A stretch of DNA of 64,000 nucleotides, taken from positions 62,001 to 126,000 of the forward strand of contig NZ_FNOJ01000007.1 of NCBI RefSeq assembly GCF_900107035.1. Direction: 5' to 3'. This stretch comes from Alicyclobacillus hesperidum. GTDB taxonomy: Bacteria; Bacillota; Bacilli; Alicyclobacillales; Alicyclobacillaceae. This document shows, piece after piece, positions 54,213 to 62,940 of this stretch. The notes beneath the pieces were generated by a model. It saw nothing but the letters and a program-made list of their open reading frames with translations, did no database searches and was not told the origin of the DNA. The stretch's first letter is position 1, and every line of letters starts with the position of its first letter. A program made the position numbers and the translations under genes.

Positions 54213-54953
54213 CTATGGACGCACCGCCCGGCACACAAGTCTATCAGCGGTTTCTACGGATTGCCTGCCAAAATCCCCTGTTGCTTCAATCAACTGTAAT
54301 CCAGCCGCTGCCAAAGCCTCTTGCACCTGTGCGAGTGGATAATAACGTTGTTGGTGCCGTTCTTCAATACGTCGATACAACGGCTCACCAGCGACCTCTT
54401 GCACGCGGGCAAACGCCACAACTTCGTGTCGTACCCAATCCCTTTGCACGTCGGTCTCGTGGAGCAAAACGACGTCGTCATCAACCTGGTGCCAATACCC
54501 GTGTTGCAACATGTCCAACCGAGCAGGGCCGATGACATCGAACGCAAATACCCCGCCGTTGCGTAGTGTATTTGCAATCGCGCGAAACGCCTGGCGCAAG
54601 TCATCTTCACACGTTAAATAGTTCAACACATCACACGTGGCGATAGCGAGATCGACCGGGCGAGGAAGCCGCAACTCACGCATGTCCTGCGTCAACCAGA
54701 CAATGCGGGCTCCTGCGGCCATCGCCCGCTCCTGTGCAATACTCAACATCGCTTCGGATTGATCAACGCCGATGCAAAAGCGGGCCTGACGTCCCAATTC
54801 AACCGTCAAAACACCGGTGCCACAACCGATATCCGCGATATCCAGGCTGTCAAGGCGATAGCGTTCTTCTAAAAACGCCTGCCACTCTGCGTAAGGCGCA
54901 TCGGCCATGAGCGCATCATAGACGTCTGCAAACGCATCATACAACACAGCCAT
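54213..54953 (-). CDS. yqeM: Class I SAM-dependent methyltransferase (YqeM type)
   Basis: This 246-residue methyltransferase of unknown substrate has motif I IADIGCGTGVLTVELG, the acidic residue of motif II (IGVDQSEAML), and TCDVLNYL at the motif IV position. ATG 54953 overlaps the rsfS stop by one base. It sits at the end of the yqeG-to-yqeM operon, as in B. subtilis. Confidence 0.92.
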   Translation of the reverse strand: MAVLYDAFADVYDALMADAPYAEWQAFLEERYRLDSLDIADIGCGTGVLTVELGRQARFCIGVDQSEAMLSIAQERAMAAGARIVWLTQDMRELRLPRPVDLAIATCDVLNYLTCEDDLRQAFRAIANTLRNGGVFAFDVIGPARLDMLQHGYWHQVDDDVVLLHETDVQRDWVRHEVVAFARVQEVAGEPLYRRIEERHQQRYYPLAQVQEALAAAGLQLIEATGDFGRQSVETADRLVCRAVRP

Positions 54954-55312
54954 CAACCATTCGACGTTTCGAGCGGCAGCACTTCTGCGTCGCCCCAAAG
55001 CCGTTCAATGTGATAAAATTCGCGCTCTTCCGGCCTGAACACATGCACGACCACATCGCCAAAATCGAGCAGGACCCAGCGCGCTTCCTCGAGACCCTCG
55101 ACCCCTTTACATGTGACGCCAAGTTCGCCTAAATCATCGCGGATGGCGCGTGTTACGGCTTCTACCTGAGGCCGCGACGACGCCGAGCAAATGACGAAGT
55201 AGTCGGCCATCGGTGTCAAGGTTTGCACGTTCATCACGAGAACGTCGGTCGCCTTTTTGTCCTGTGCAGCCGTCGCCGCGCGACGGGCGACTTGCTCGAT
55301 TGTCTGCTGCAT
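54953..55312 (-). CDS. rsfS: Ribosome silencing factor RsfS
   Basis: RsfS binds L14 of the 50S subunit and blocks subunit joining in starvation. The 119-residue protein has the family pattern DVLVMNVQTLTPMADYFVIC, then VLLDFGDVVVHVF and EFYHIERLW. ATG 55312 has GAGGAGG seven bases upstream; an ATG six bases before is too close to that site. Confidence 0.95.
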   Translation of the reverse strand: MQQTIEQVARRAATAAQDKKATDVLVMNVQTLTPMADYFVICSASSRPQVEAVTRAIRDDLGELGVTCKGVEGLEEARWVLLDFGDVVVHVFRPEEREFYHIERLWGDAEVLPLETSNG

Positions 55313-55343
55313 GCACATGCCTCCTCAAGCATTGGCCATCGTG

Positions 55344-55919
55344 TTACACTCCTCGCTCAAGAAGCGAGTTGCGTGCCGCCACTGCAAGTAATCCAAGAGG
55401 GCGGCCGGTGGCAATCAAGTAGGTAATCGTGTTGTCGAGACTGGCCCGCGCTGCGTTTGCCAGCCCGTCTGTCAGTGCCGCCCGCACGGCCTCGACACCT
55501 GGATACGAACGATTCGGTTCGATGGCATCCGCAACAAACAACACCAGATCCAGATCCGTCATGTTGGGCCGGCCCGTGGTGTGATAGCGCACTGCATCGA
55601 GTATCTCTTCATCTTCAATTTGATACGTTTGTTTTCCAATATGCGCAGCGACCGGTCCGTGTAACAACAGAGGTACCGTAAGCCACTCGTCCGGCAGCGA
55701 AATTGCATGTTCTTTCACGTACCGCAACAACCGATCCTTCGACCATTCGCGCGCAAAATCGTGCAACCAGGCAGCTACTTCCGCTTTGCTTGGGCAAACC
55801 CCGAAGCGATCGGCCAAATCCCGTGCTGTTTGCACAACGCCTTCGACGTGGCGAAAACGAACGTCAGACAGTTGTCTTCGCAAATCCTGAAGCAAACGAT
55901 CAAGCTTGATCTCCGCCAT
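55344..55919 (-). CDS. yqeK: HD domain hydrolase YqeK
   Basis: YqeK relatives hydrolyse diadenosine tetraphosphate to ADP. The 191-residue protein has HD-domain metal residues: FRHVEGVVQTARDLA, AAWLHDFAREW and LLLHGPVAAHI, then AVRYHTTGRPNM. ATG 55919 lies 20 bases inside the nadD end; an ATG 15 bases upstream is also possible. Confidence 0.94.
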   Translation of the reverse strand: MAEIKLDRLLQDLRRQLSDVRFRHVEGVVQTARDLADRFGVCPSKAEVAAWLHDFAREWSKDRLLRYVKEHAISLPDEWLTVPLLLHGPVAAHIGKQTYQIEDEEILDAVRYHTTGRPNMTDLDLVLFVADAIEPNRSYPGVEAVRAALTDGLANAARASLDNTITYLIATGRPLGLLAVAARNSLLERGV

Positions 55920-56598
55920 CCTTCGCCACTCCATTCGGCCCTTGCCACCAGACGTCAAGCACGCGCTCTGGAACAAGCTCACACGTATCTTGCCCGCGAT
56001 CCAAACGCTCTCGCAACCACGTTGACGACACGTCCAGTAACGGCATTTCGATCACGCCGACCTGCAAATTTGGCAACGCCTTCCGCACCTTGGCCATTGT
56101 CTGCGCAATGGGATACCCTTCACGCGCCGCCACAACAAACGGAATCAGGCTACATAGGGCAGTTGCGCCACTCCATGTCGGCAGGTGTGCTAGACTGTCG
56201 GCGCCCAGCAAAAACATAAAGTCGACGCCCGCGTACCATTTCTTACATGCTTTGACTGTATCAATCGTGTACGACGGGCGCGGCAGTCTCGCCTCCAGCG
56301 GCATCGTTCGCAAATGCGGCCTATCATGTAGCAAGGCCGAAACCATGGCGACCCGCCATGCAAACGTGTCATCCGCAATGTCCGCTTTATGCGGTGGACT
56401 GGGGGCGGGCAGAAACCAGACCTCATCAACACCCGTTTGCTCATAGGCAAGCTGCGCCATCGTCAAATGACCTACATGCGGTGGATCAAAGGTGCCACCA
56501 AACAGCAACACCTTTTTGGCTGACGTCGCGGGCAGTGGCTTCGTTTGCGATCGATTTAAGTCGCTTTCAGTATACCACACCCCATTTTCGCGGTTCAT
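55900..56598 (-). CDS. nadD: Nicotinate-nucleotide adenylyltransferase
   Basis: NadD adenylylates nicotinate mononucleotide in NAD synthesis. The 232-residue protein has LFGGTFDPPHVGHL (GxFxxxHxGH), and the C-terminal SSTWLRERLDRG motif (the family ISSTxxR). The N-terminus is some 27 residues longer than typical, so an internal start is possible, but ATG 56598 overlaps the aroE stop and follows GGAGCGAGG. The yqeI gene that separates aroE and nadD in B. subtilis is absent. Confidence 0.94.
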   Translation of the reverse strand: MNRENGVWYTESDLNRSQTKPLPATSAKKVLLFGGTFDPPHVGHLTMAQLAYEQTGVDEVWFLPAPSPPHKADIADDTFAWRVAMVSALLHDRPHLRTMPLEARLPRPSYTIDTVKACKKWYAGVDFMFLLGADSLAHLPTWSGATALCSLIPFVVAAREGYPIAQTMAKVRKALPNLQVGVIEMPLLDVSSTWLRERLDRGQDTCELVPERVLDVWWQGPNGVAKDGGDQA

Positions 56599-57440
56599 TG
56601 TGCCCCTCGCTCCTTGTTGAGCGCGCTATACACCGCATCCGCCATCACCTGGGCCGGGGCCTTTTGCGAAAGCCACCACTCATACGCATCGACACCTTGC
56701 CAAATCAACATCGAGGCGCCGTCGACCACCGTCGCTCCCGCTTCCTTCGCCATCCTCAAAAACGTCGTCTCAAGTGGCCGATACACAATGTCCTGCACAA
56801 GTTGACCAGGGCTAAATACTGTAGGATCGTCGATTGGGGACGTATCGGCATTCGGCCACATGCCTAGTGGCGTACATTGAATCACCGCATTGGCATCAGC
56901 AACCGCCTGATGTCGATCCGCCCACGCAACGTGACGCAGATGCAACCGATGGCCAAATTGCTTGTCCAACTGCAAAACTGCCTCCGCTCGCCGCGCGGCG
57001 ATCCCGACGTCTATCCCAGCGCGATGGATGGAAAGTGCCGCAAGAATGGCCTGGACACTGCCGCCAGCACCGAGGACAACGACGCGCAACGGCTCTTGTG
57101 GCATCGCGTGCTCGACGGACCGCCACCAACCACTGACGTCCGTGTTATGCCCGACGGCGCCTGAGGATGTGAATCGGACGACATTTACAGCTTGAACCAG
57201 TTCCGCTTCTTCTGTGCGCTCCGACACCCAAGCAAAAGCCCCGAGTTTATGCGGAATGGTCACGTTCACGCCGACGGCACCAAGAGCTTTCAGGCCGCGC
57301 AGCGCATCAGTTAAGTCTTCTGGCTCGACCCGGAATGGCACATAGACCGCCGAGATACCCTCGGCTGTAAAGGCTGCATTCATCATCGCGGGCGACAAGG
57401 AATGGGCAACCGGGTTGCCAAGCACCCCGAACAGCTTCAT
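56595..57440 (-). CDS. aroE: Shikimate dehydrogenase
   Basis: AroE reduces 3-dehydroshikimate to shikimate with NADPH. The 281-residue protein has the shikimate-binding Ser pair in GNPVAHSLSPAMMNAAF, catalytic Lys in VNVTIPHKLGAFAW, the NADP fold VVVLGAGGSVQAILAAL, and IQCTPLGMWPN. ATG 57440 overlaps the yqeH stop and follows GGGGAGAGG. Confidence 0.96.
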   Translation of the reverse strand: MKLFGVLGNPVAHSLSPAMMNAAFTAEGISAVYVPFRVEPEDLTDALRGLKALGAVGVNVTIPHKLGAFAWVSERTEEAELVQAVNVVRFTSSGAVGHNTDVSGWWRSVEHAMPQEPLRVVVLGAGGSVQAILAALSIHRAGIDVGIAARRAEAVLQLDKQFGHRLHLRHVAWADRHQAVADANAVIQCTPLGMWPNADTSPIDDPTVFSPGQLVQDIVYRPLETTFLRMAKEAGATVVDGASMLIWQGVDAYEWWLSQKAPAQVMADAVYSALNKERGAQ

Positions 57441-58639
57441 CGTTCCTCTCCCCTTTGCGCGTCTGCCTCCATGCGCCGCGACAGGTCGCCCACCAAACGC
57501 GGACGCAAACTCGGCCCAAGCCATGCCGGCACGCTCAACTCGCCGTCAAAGGGCCGTCCAGACAGCGCAATCCAGCCGAGTCCCGGGATCACAATATCGC
57601 TGCCACGCCCCGAGATGGCGAGGCTTCCACGTGCAGACGGTTCGCCGCGGCGCACGCGCTGTAGGCGAATGCTACGGCGATTCGCAAAGTCTGGGCGACA
57701 TGCGGCACATGGTACTTGCAGGATATCGTCCTGATGCCGCTCCCAAATCTCATCCGCGCGAGACAGCTTTGTGCGGTGAACCGGTAAGTCGTTTGCGACA
57801 TACAGGACAATCGGTTGTCTATCTCCCCGTTCAAAATCCAACCGGACAATCCCGCCCAAAAACAGCGTCTGCTCTGGATTGAGCTGGTACACGCGGGGAC
57901 GTAAGCGACTTTGCGGAACGACGATCCGCAGGCAATCGACACACAGGCGTTCAATGACGCGCGCTTCGTGAACCAGGCCCGGCGTGTCGTATAGCTCGAT
58001 CCTCCCGTGACGACCAGTGATTTCGAGCCGGGACAGAGCCAATGTCGTCCCGGGTCGACGAGACACCGTATACGGAGCCTTTTTGTCGCTGAGCCTACCA
58101 GCAATGGCATTCAGCAGTGTCGACTTACCCGTATTTGCCATACCAACCACGTAAACGGGTCGTTCCGTTTCCCACTCGACCAGACCAAGCACTTGTTCGA
58201 TCCCAAGCTGCTTTTCGGCGCTGACAAACAAAACATCGCTGACCGGCACGCGGGTGCGTTCCACCTGTTCACGAATCCAATCGGCCAGGCGCGTGTACTG
58301 TACGCGTTCTGGCAGCAGATCGACTTTGTTGACGACAACCACAACTTCGCTGTTGAGAACAAAGCGAGCCAGATTCGGTACGAGACTGCCAGCGAGATCG
58401 AACACGTCAACCACATAAAGGACGAGGCCAGGTCGCTCGAAGATCTGCGCGACTTGCGCCTGATACGTCGATTCATCGACAGTCACTGGAAGAAATTCTC
58501 CATAGTGGCGTATTCGAAAACATCGCCTGCACAAGACATCCGGTTTGCCAACGGCGCTTTCAGGAACGTAACCAGGCTTGTCCTCGTCCGTGCTTTGCAA
58601 GGGCGCACCGCACCCGAGACAAACAATCTCAGCGACCAT
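57437..58639 (-). CDS. yqeH: Circularly permuted GTPase YqeH
   Basis: YqeH is needed for 30S assembly. The 400-residue protein has an N-terminal zinc finger (CLGCG...CRRC), then GTPase motifs in permuted order: G4 NKVD and G5, followed by G1 GMANTGKS and G3 DTPG. A C-terminal domain of about 160 residues follows. ATG 58639 has GGGAGGTCGGAAG upstream inside the end of yqeG. Confidence 0.96.
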   Translation of the reverse strand: MVAEIVCLGCGAPLQSTDEDKPGYVPESAVGKPDVLCRRCFRIRHYGEFLPVTVDESTYQAQVAQIFERPGLVLYVVDVFDLAGSLVPNLARFVLNSEVVVVVNKVDLLPERVQYTRLADWIREQVERTRVPVSDVLFVSAEKQLGIEQVLGLVEWETERPVYVVGMANTGKSTLLNAIAGRLSDKKAPYTVSRRPGTTLALSRLEITGRHGRIELYDTPGLVHEARVIERLCVDCLRIVVPQSRLRPRVYQLNPEQTLFLGGIVRLDFERGDRQPIVLYVANDLPVHRTKLSRADEIWERHQDDILQVPCAACRPDFANRRSIRLQRVRRGEPSARGSLAISGRGSDIVIPGLGWIALSGRPFDGELSVPAWLGPSLRPRLVGDLSRRMEADAQRGEER

Positions 58640-59189
58640 CTTCCGACCTCCCAACGCGCACGACATGTGGGCGCTTGAGTCCACGGCTGCGCAACATCAT
58701 CAAGGCGACGCGCTCCATCATGCGCACCGCTTTCGTACCCCACCACTCTTTAGGATCCAGTGGCAGGACCAAAATACTGTACATGCCAAGCCGATTGGCT
58801 CCTTGAATATCTGTAAACAACTGATCTCCAACCATCACGGCAGCTTCCGGTGGGAGTTGGAATCTCTCCAAAGCCATGCGAAAACCTGTCGACTTCGGCT
58901 TGCGAGCGCCAGCAACGGCAGGCAATCCAGAGGCTCTGGCAAAAGCATCGACCCGTGCCTCGCCGTTGTTCGAGACGATGCAGACATGAAATCCCTTGGC
59001 GTGCGCCATTTTCAGCCAATCCGCAAGTTTCTCAGGCACCTGTGGATGATTCCAGGGCACCAAGGTGTTGTCGAGATCGGTCAGGATCAGTCGCTTTCCC
59101 CGGCGCCAAAGGTCTTCTAAGTCGATTTCGTAAATGGAACGCACATACTCGTCCGGCATGAGCCGAGACAAAACTCCCACAATTCTCAC
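58629..59189 (-). CDS. yqeG: HAD-family phosphatase YqeG
   Basis: This 186-residue HAD-IIIA phosphatase has the nucleophile motif LILTDLDNTLVPW, motif II IVSNN, and motif III/IV with VMVGDQLFTDIQG. The substrate in Firmicutes is uncertain; relatives dephosphorylate phosphatidylglycerophosphate. The start is unclear: GTG 59189 is used, but TTG 59171 gives a better match to the usual N-terminus. It opens the yqeG-to-yqeM operon. Confidence 0.92.
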   Translation of the reverse strand: MRIVGVLSRLMPDEYVRSIYEIDLEDLWRRGKRLILTDLDNTLVPWNHPQVPEKLADWLKMAHAKGFHVCIVSNNGEARVDAFARASGLPAVAGARKPKSTGFRMALERFQLPPEAAVMVGDQLFTDIQGANRLGMYSILVLPLDPKEWWGTKAVRMMERVALMMLRSRGLKRPHVVRVGRSEDGR

Positions 59190-59261
59190 CCAATTCTAAG
59201 GCCGTTCACATATGACGGTAAGACATGATAGCATAGCCGCCACAAAAAGCATAGTTTGCAA

Positions 59262-59314
59262 AACAGCCAAACCGTCCGCTTAGGCTTCAGAAGCCCGTAC
59301 AGACAGCTTGGCTG
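59262..59314 (-). terminator. Terminator after sigK
   Basis: On the minus strand CAGCCAA (59314-59308) pairs with TTGGCTG (59270-59264), with additional internal pairing, followed by TTTTGC. Confidence 0.7.
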
Positions 59315-59327
59315 CAAACGTCCTCAT

Positions 59328-60056
59328 TTACACAGGTGAATCGGACTGCGAGGGCTTGCCACTGCGCATATTCTCATACAATTTGCCCAGGGCGCGATGT
59401 TCAATGCGCGATACGTAACTGCGCGAGATCCCCAATTCCTTTGCGATTTCACGTTGCGTGCGCTCTTCTCCGTCAGGAAGGCCAAAACGCTTGCACAAAA
59501 CCTCTCGCTCTCGCGCGGGCAGCATCGGCAAACACTCGTACATCTTTTGCTTCTCCCATGACAAATCCACTGTATCGACAACTTCGTCAGGGTCGGAACC
59601 CAGTAAGTCTGCTAAGGTCATCTCATTGCCGTCCTTGTCGGTGCCAATGGGATCCGATAGCAATGCGTCCCGGCGATGCTTTTTTGTGCTCCGCAGATAC
59701 ATCAGGATCTCATTCTCAATGCAACGTGCGGCATAAGTCGCCAGCTTCGTGCCTTTGTCGGTACTGTAACTTTCTACGGCCTTGATGAGCCCAATGGTGC
59801 CAATGGATATAAGGTCTTCCTGATCTTCGCCTGACGATTCATATTTTTTGGCCAAGTGTGCGACCAGACGTAAGTTGTGTTCGATAAGCAAGTTGCGAGC
59901 AGATGTGTCGCCCTGTGTATGGCGGGCGATGGCTTCCCGCTCTTCCTCAGCAGACAGAGGCTGAGGAAAGGCGCCATTCTTTACATATGAAACAAAGACT
60001 GAAACATCCTTGAGCACAAGTGCCAGCAGCGTCAAAATACCAGACAGAACGCCCAC
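59328..60056 (-). CDS. sigK: Sporulation sigma factor SigK (uninterrupted)
   Basis: SigK directs late mother-cell transcription during sporulation. The 242-residue protein has the hydrophobic pro-sequence followed by [15 protein letters not shown], matching the pro-sigma-K cleavage region. Region 2 contains [33 protein letters not shown] and [15 protein letters not shown]. Region 4 ends [17 protein letters not shown]. It is one continuous gene, not split as in B. subtilis. GTG 60056 touches its GGAGGTG site, so the true start may be a CTG at 60047, six bases after it. Confidence 0.96.
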   Translation of the reverse strand: MGVLSGILTLLALVLKDVSVFVSYVKNGAFPQPLSAEEEREAIARHTQGDTSARNLLIEHNLRLVAHLAKKYESSGEDQEDLISIGTIGLIKAVESYSTDKGTKLATYAARCIENEILMYLRSTKKHRRDALLSDPIGTDKDGNEMTLADLLGSDPDEVVDTVDLSWEKQKMYECLPMLPAREREVLCKRFGLPDGEERTQREIAKELGISRSYVSRIEHRALGKLYENMRSGKPSQSDSPV

Positions 60057-60090
60057 CTCCGGTCGACCGTTGTCGGGTGTGACGCTGCTA

Positions 60091-60117
60091 ACTGTATGCG
60101 AGCTGGACAGAATTTCT
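60091..60117 (-). promoter_or_regulatory. Possible sigma-E promoter of sigK
   Basis: On the minus strand AGAAATT (60117-60111) and CATACAGT (60098-60091) are 12 bases apart. The -10 is close to the sigma-E consensus CATACAAT; the -35 is weak and the spacing slightly short. In B. subtilis sigK is sigma-E dependent. Confidence 0.35.
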
Positions 60118-60153
60118 GCTACGATTCGACGAGACGCCGCGATGGAGTCGTCA

Positions 60154-61356
60154 TCATCTCGCCTCTTTCGCTACCAATGGTAAAATCGCCGTCGCGCGCA
60201 TACCGTGATCGCCCGCCACCGCCAACGTCAAGCTGCCGCCGTGCGACAGACATCGTTCCCGCACGGAGCGCATGCCAGCCTCCTCCTCCAAAGTTGCCAC
60301 ATCCCGGAACACGCCATGATCGGTCACCTCAAGCACCACGCTACTGTTTTCGCGATACAAACGCACGTCAATTCTGTCGGCTTCTGCATGTTTCGCTACG
60401 TTGGTCAGCAATTCTTGCAAGATGCGGTAGAGTGTCGCCGCGATACTTGTCGGTAGTTCGTCGATGGCTAGGGACATACTGCATGTGCATGGAATCTGGA
60501 ACTTACGCTCGAAACTCTCCACCACATTGCGCAGGAACCCACAATCGATACCATGTTCCATGGAATCGCCCATGACCGTGACTGTACGCCTGAGTTCCGT
60601 AAGAGCCTGGCGTGCCTCTGCAACTGCCTCGTCACACAGCCGGGCCGCGTCGTCTTGTCGGCCTGTGTGGGAAGCCGTGCGCATCGCCTCCAATTGGACG
60701 ATCAGCGATGTCAGTTGCCGCTCAATCCCATCGTGCATATCCTGCGCCAACCGCAAACGCTCGACATCTGCCTCGAGGCGCACCGCCGCTTCCGTCTCCC
60801 TGGCCAACATGGCGTACGCGTGTACAACATGCTCGTGCTCGCGGCGTCGCAGTGCCCCAGCGCGCACGCCAAAGAAGAGCACGACAAGGGCAAATCCCTC
60901 GACCGCCGCGGGGATAGGCGACATGCCGCTCGTCAGCACGACGAGTAAGCTCACCAAGGCATACAAAATGGTCAACAGCGGATCGATCACGTCCATCGCG
61001 GAGGCAAGCCAACCTAACAGCGGCCATAAGGCGTCCGTCGCGTGGTGTAACGGCTGGTCTCCCAATATCACTAAGGCCGCGACGAGCGCCAACGCGCCAC
61101 CCGTCACCCAAGGGGCCCAGCGTCGACTGCGCACGTCGACAAGCCCAAGGATCATGGCGCATTGTCCGAAAATCAGAACATCGTATAAGGTGCGGAGGAC
61201 AAACGAACCGTGCGCAAGCGGCAAGTAGACAATCAACATGACAATTGCGCCCACGAGCCGCCTCATCCAAAACCCGATGTCGCGGCCTCTAAATCGCCGC
61301 GACTTCTCCGATTGGGTTGTCTCCCATACACGCGAAATTCCGAACTGTCGTTTCAT
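60154..61356 (-). CDS. NarX/DesK-type sensor histidine kinase without adjacent regulator
   Basis: This membrane kinase of 400 residues has four to six hydrophobic segments (about 30-165). A coiled region with the HisKA_3 phospho-acceptor His208 ([15 protein letters not shown]) follows. The ATPase domain has [19 protein letters not shown] (N box) and [16 protein letters not shown]. Such kinases pair with NarL/FixJ regulators, but none is in the window. ATG 61356 overlaps the stop of the penicillin-binding protein gene (ATGA), so translation is coupled. Confidence 0.88.
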   Translation of the reverse strand: MKRQFGISRVWETTQSEKSRRFRGRDIGFWMRRLVGAIVMLIVYLPLAHGSFVLRTLYDVLIFGQCAMILGLVDVRSRRWAPWVTGGALALVAALVILGDQPLHHATDALWPLLGWLASAMDVIDPLLTILYALVSLLVVLTSGMSPIPAAVEGFALVVLFFGVRAGALRRREHEHVVHAYAMLARETEAAVRLEADVERLRLAQDMHDGIERQLTSLIVQLEAMRTASHTGRQDDAARLCDEAVAEARQALTELRRTVTVMGDSMEHGIDCGFLRNVVESFERKFQIPCTCSMSLAIDELPTSIAATLYRILQELLTNVAKHAEADRIDVRLYRENSSVVLEVTDHGVFRDVATLEEEAGMRSVRERCLSHGGSLTLAVAGDHGMRATAILPLVAKEAR

Positions 61357-62840
61357 GCATTCATCATAACAGAAGCTGGTGATGCCAACCATGCCTTGGC
61401 GATTGCCAGAACGTCCCGATGCGCTTTCGCGCTCGGCTCGTCATGTACTGTAATCGCGAAAGCAGCCGACGGATGACCTCCTGTCATACGATAGCCGACT
61501 ATCCAAGCGTTGACGCGGCCGCCCCCCAGTTCCGCCGTACCACTCTTTGCTGCGATTGCAAATGTGTGCAAGGCATACAACGTCCCGTGCGGGTCGTGCA
61601 CAGCTTGCCACATCGCCTGTCCGATCACGCCAGCCGCATAGCGATCACAAGCGCGTTTGGCAGGCGGTGCGGCCACAGACACCCAATGCTGACCAGCGCG
61701 CCAGCCGAGCACGAGCCGCGCAGGCCTGTACTCGCCGCCAGAGGCCACGGTTGCTGCCAAAAGCGCACCCGCAAGCGGCGTCATGCGCACATCCTCTTGA
61801 CCAATTGCCGTATTCGCCAAAAGCCCAGGATCATCTCCGTTGCGGCGGAAGACGATGCCGTGCGCCGCCTCAGGAACGATCCCTTGCGATCCGGATAGAG
61901 CCGCCAGACCTGTAGTCAACAACCCGAACCTACTAGCGGCTTTTTCGATCGCCGTTTGGCCGAGACGAACACCCAGTTCGGCAAACGTCACATCGCATGA
62001 CTGGGCGATGGCGTCGACCAGCGAAACGACACCATGCACCCGCCAACAGTGCATCGCGACGTGTGGTAGGTGAGCCAAGCCATCGCAAGAAAACATCTCC
62101 TGCGCCCGCGTGACATGCGTTTCGAGAGCCTCCGCTGCCACCACCAGTTTGAACACTGATCCCGGCGCGATGGCCGTCAAAGCATCGCTTTGGACGCCGT
62201 GCGCCGCCGAAGCTACGACCAAAGCGTCCCGGTGGTGCAAGTCGATTTCGACGATACTGGCGTGGCGTACACCGCGATCGCGTAGGATTTTCTCCGCCTG
62301 CATCTGCATGTGGGCGTCGAGCGTTGTCACGACATCGGCGCCGCGCCTTGGCAGTAAACCATAACCTCCGGCATATCCAGATAACGGATTAGGCCGACCG
62401 TCCGCCATATCCAAGTGACCGATCATCGCCGGTCGACGCGATCGCAGGACGGCGTCGAAAGCTTGTTCAAGCCCACCGCGTCCCTCCTCGGGCACGGCCA
62501 ACTGCGGGTTCGGCCAAACGTCTGGCTTTCCCACACGCCCCACCAATTCCGGAGCCAAGGCTACGCCACGCTTCCTTACGGGACGGTTCGCTGGCAACCA
62601 TGGCGTGCCATCGCGAAATCGAATCACGCCACGGCCATCCGCGACCACTTGCGTGCGAAAATGCTCCATGTCGATTCGCCAACGCTCCCCATGGAGATTT
62701 GACTCCATACCACGGCCCAGCCGCAAACACGCCATCACCGCGACCAACTTGAGCGAAAGGGCAAGAATAGCTGCGAGCCACACCCCGTGAATAAACAAAA
62801 GCCGGCGTTTGGACGCCGGCGTATCGCTCCACCGCTGCAT
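61353..62840 (-). CDS. Penicillin-binding protein, transpeptidase type
   Basis: This class B-like peptidoglycan transpeptidase has 495 residues. An N-terminal signal anchor lies at about 13-37. Active-site motifs are S-x-x-K (Ser228-Lys231 in APGSVFKL), a second motif that reads S-C-D (281-283) instead of S-x-N, and K-S-G-T (432-435). The pedestal region is short. It resembles PbpI/PbpA-type proteins, which lie near mltG in bacilli. The ATG follows GAGGCGA. A terminator-like hairpin lies inside codons 7-14. It precedes and overlaps a sensor kinase gene. Confidence 0.87.
   Translation of the reverse strand: MQRWSDTPASKRRLLFIHGVWLAAILALSLKLVAVMACLRLGRGMESNLHGERWRIDMEHFRTQVVADGRGVIRFRDGTPWLPANRPVRKRGVALAPELVGRVGKPDVWPNPQLAVPEEGRGGLEQAFDAVLRSRRPAMIGHLDMADGRPNPLSGYAGGYGLLPRRGADVVTTLDAHMQMQAEKILRDRGVRHASIVEIDLHHRDALVVASAAHGVQSDALTAIAPGSVFKLVVAAEALETHVTRAQEMFSCDGLAHLPHVAMHCWRVHGVVSLVDAIAQSCDVTFAELGVRLGQTAIEKAASRFGLLTTGLAALSGSQGIVPEAAHGIVFRRNGDDPGLLANTAIGQEDVRMTPLAGALLAATVASGGEYRPARLVLGWRAGQHWVSVAAPPAKRACDRYAAGVIGQAMWQAVHDPHGTLYALHTFAIAAKSGTAELGGGRVNAWIVGYRMTGGHPSAAFAITVHDEPSAKAHRDVLAIAKAWLASPASVMMNA
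62797..62820 (-). terminator. Terminator-like hairpin inside the PBP 5' coding region
   Basis: On the minus strand GCCGGCGT (62820-62813), loop CCAA, ACGCCGGC (62808-62801), then TTTT G TTTA. It has the form of an intrinsic terminator but lies within codons 7-16 of the PBP gene, so it may attenuate readthrough from mltG. Confidence 0.55.
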
Positions 62841-62940
62841 AACATCGCCTCACGCGTGAAGGGTGCAAAAAGAGCCTTCACCGGTTGACTTTACCATGTC
62901 CAGTAGGAGCGTCTGTTATGTGATCATTTCTCGGGAAACG

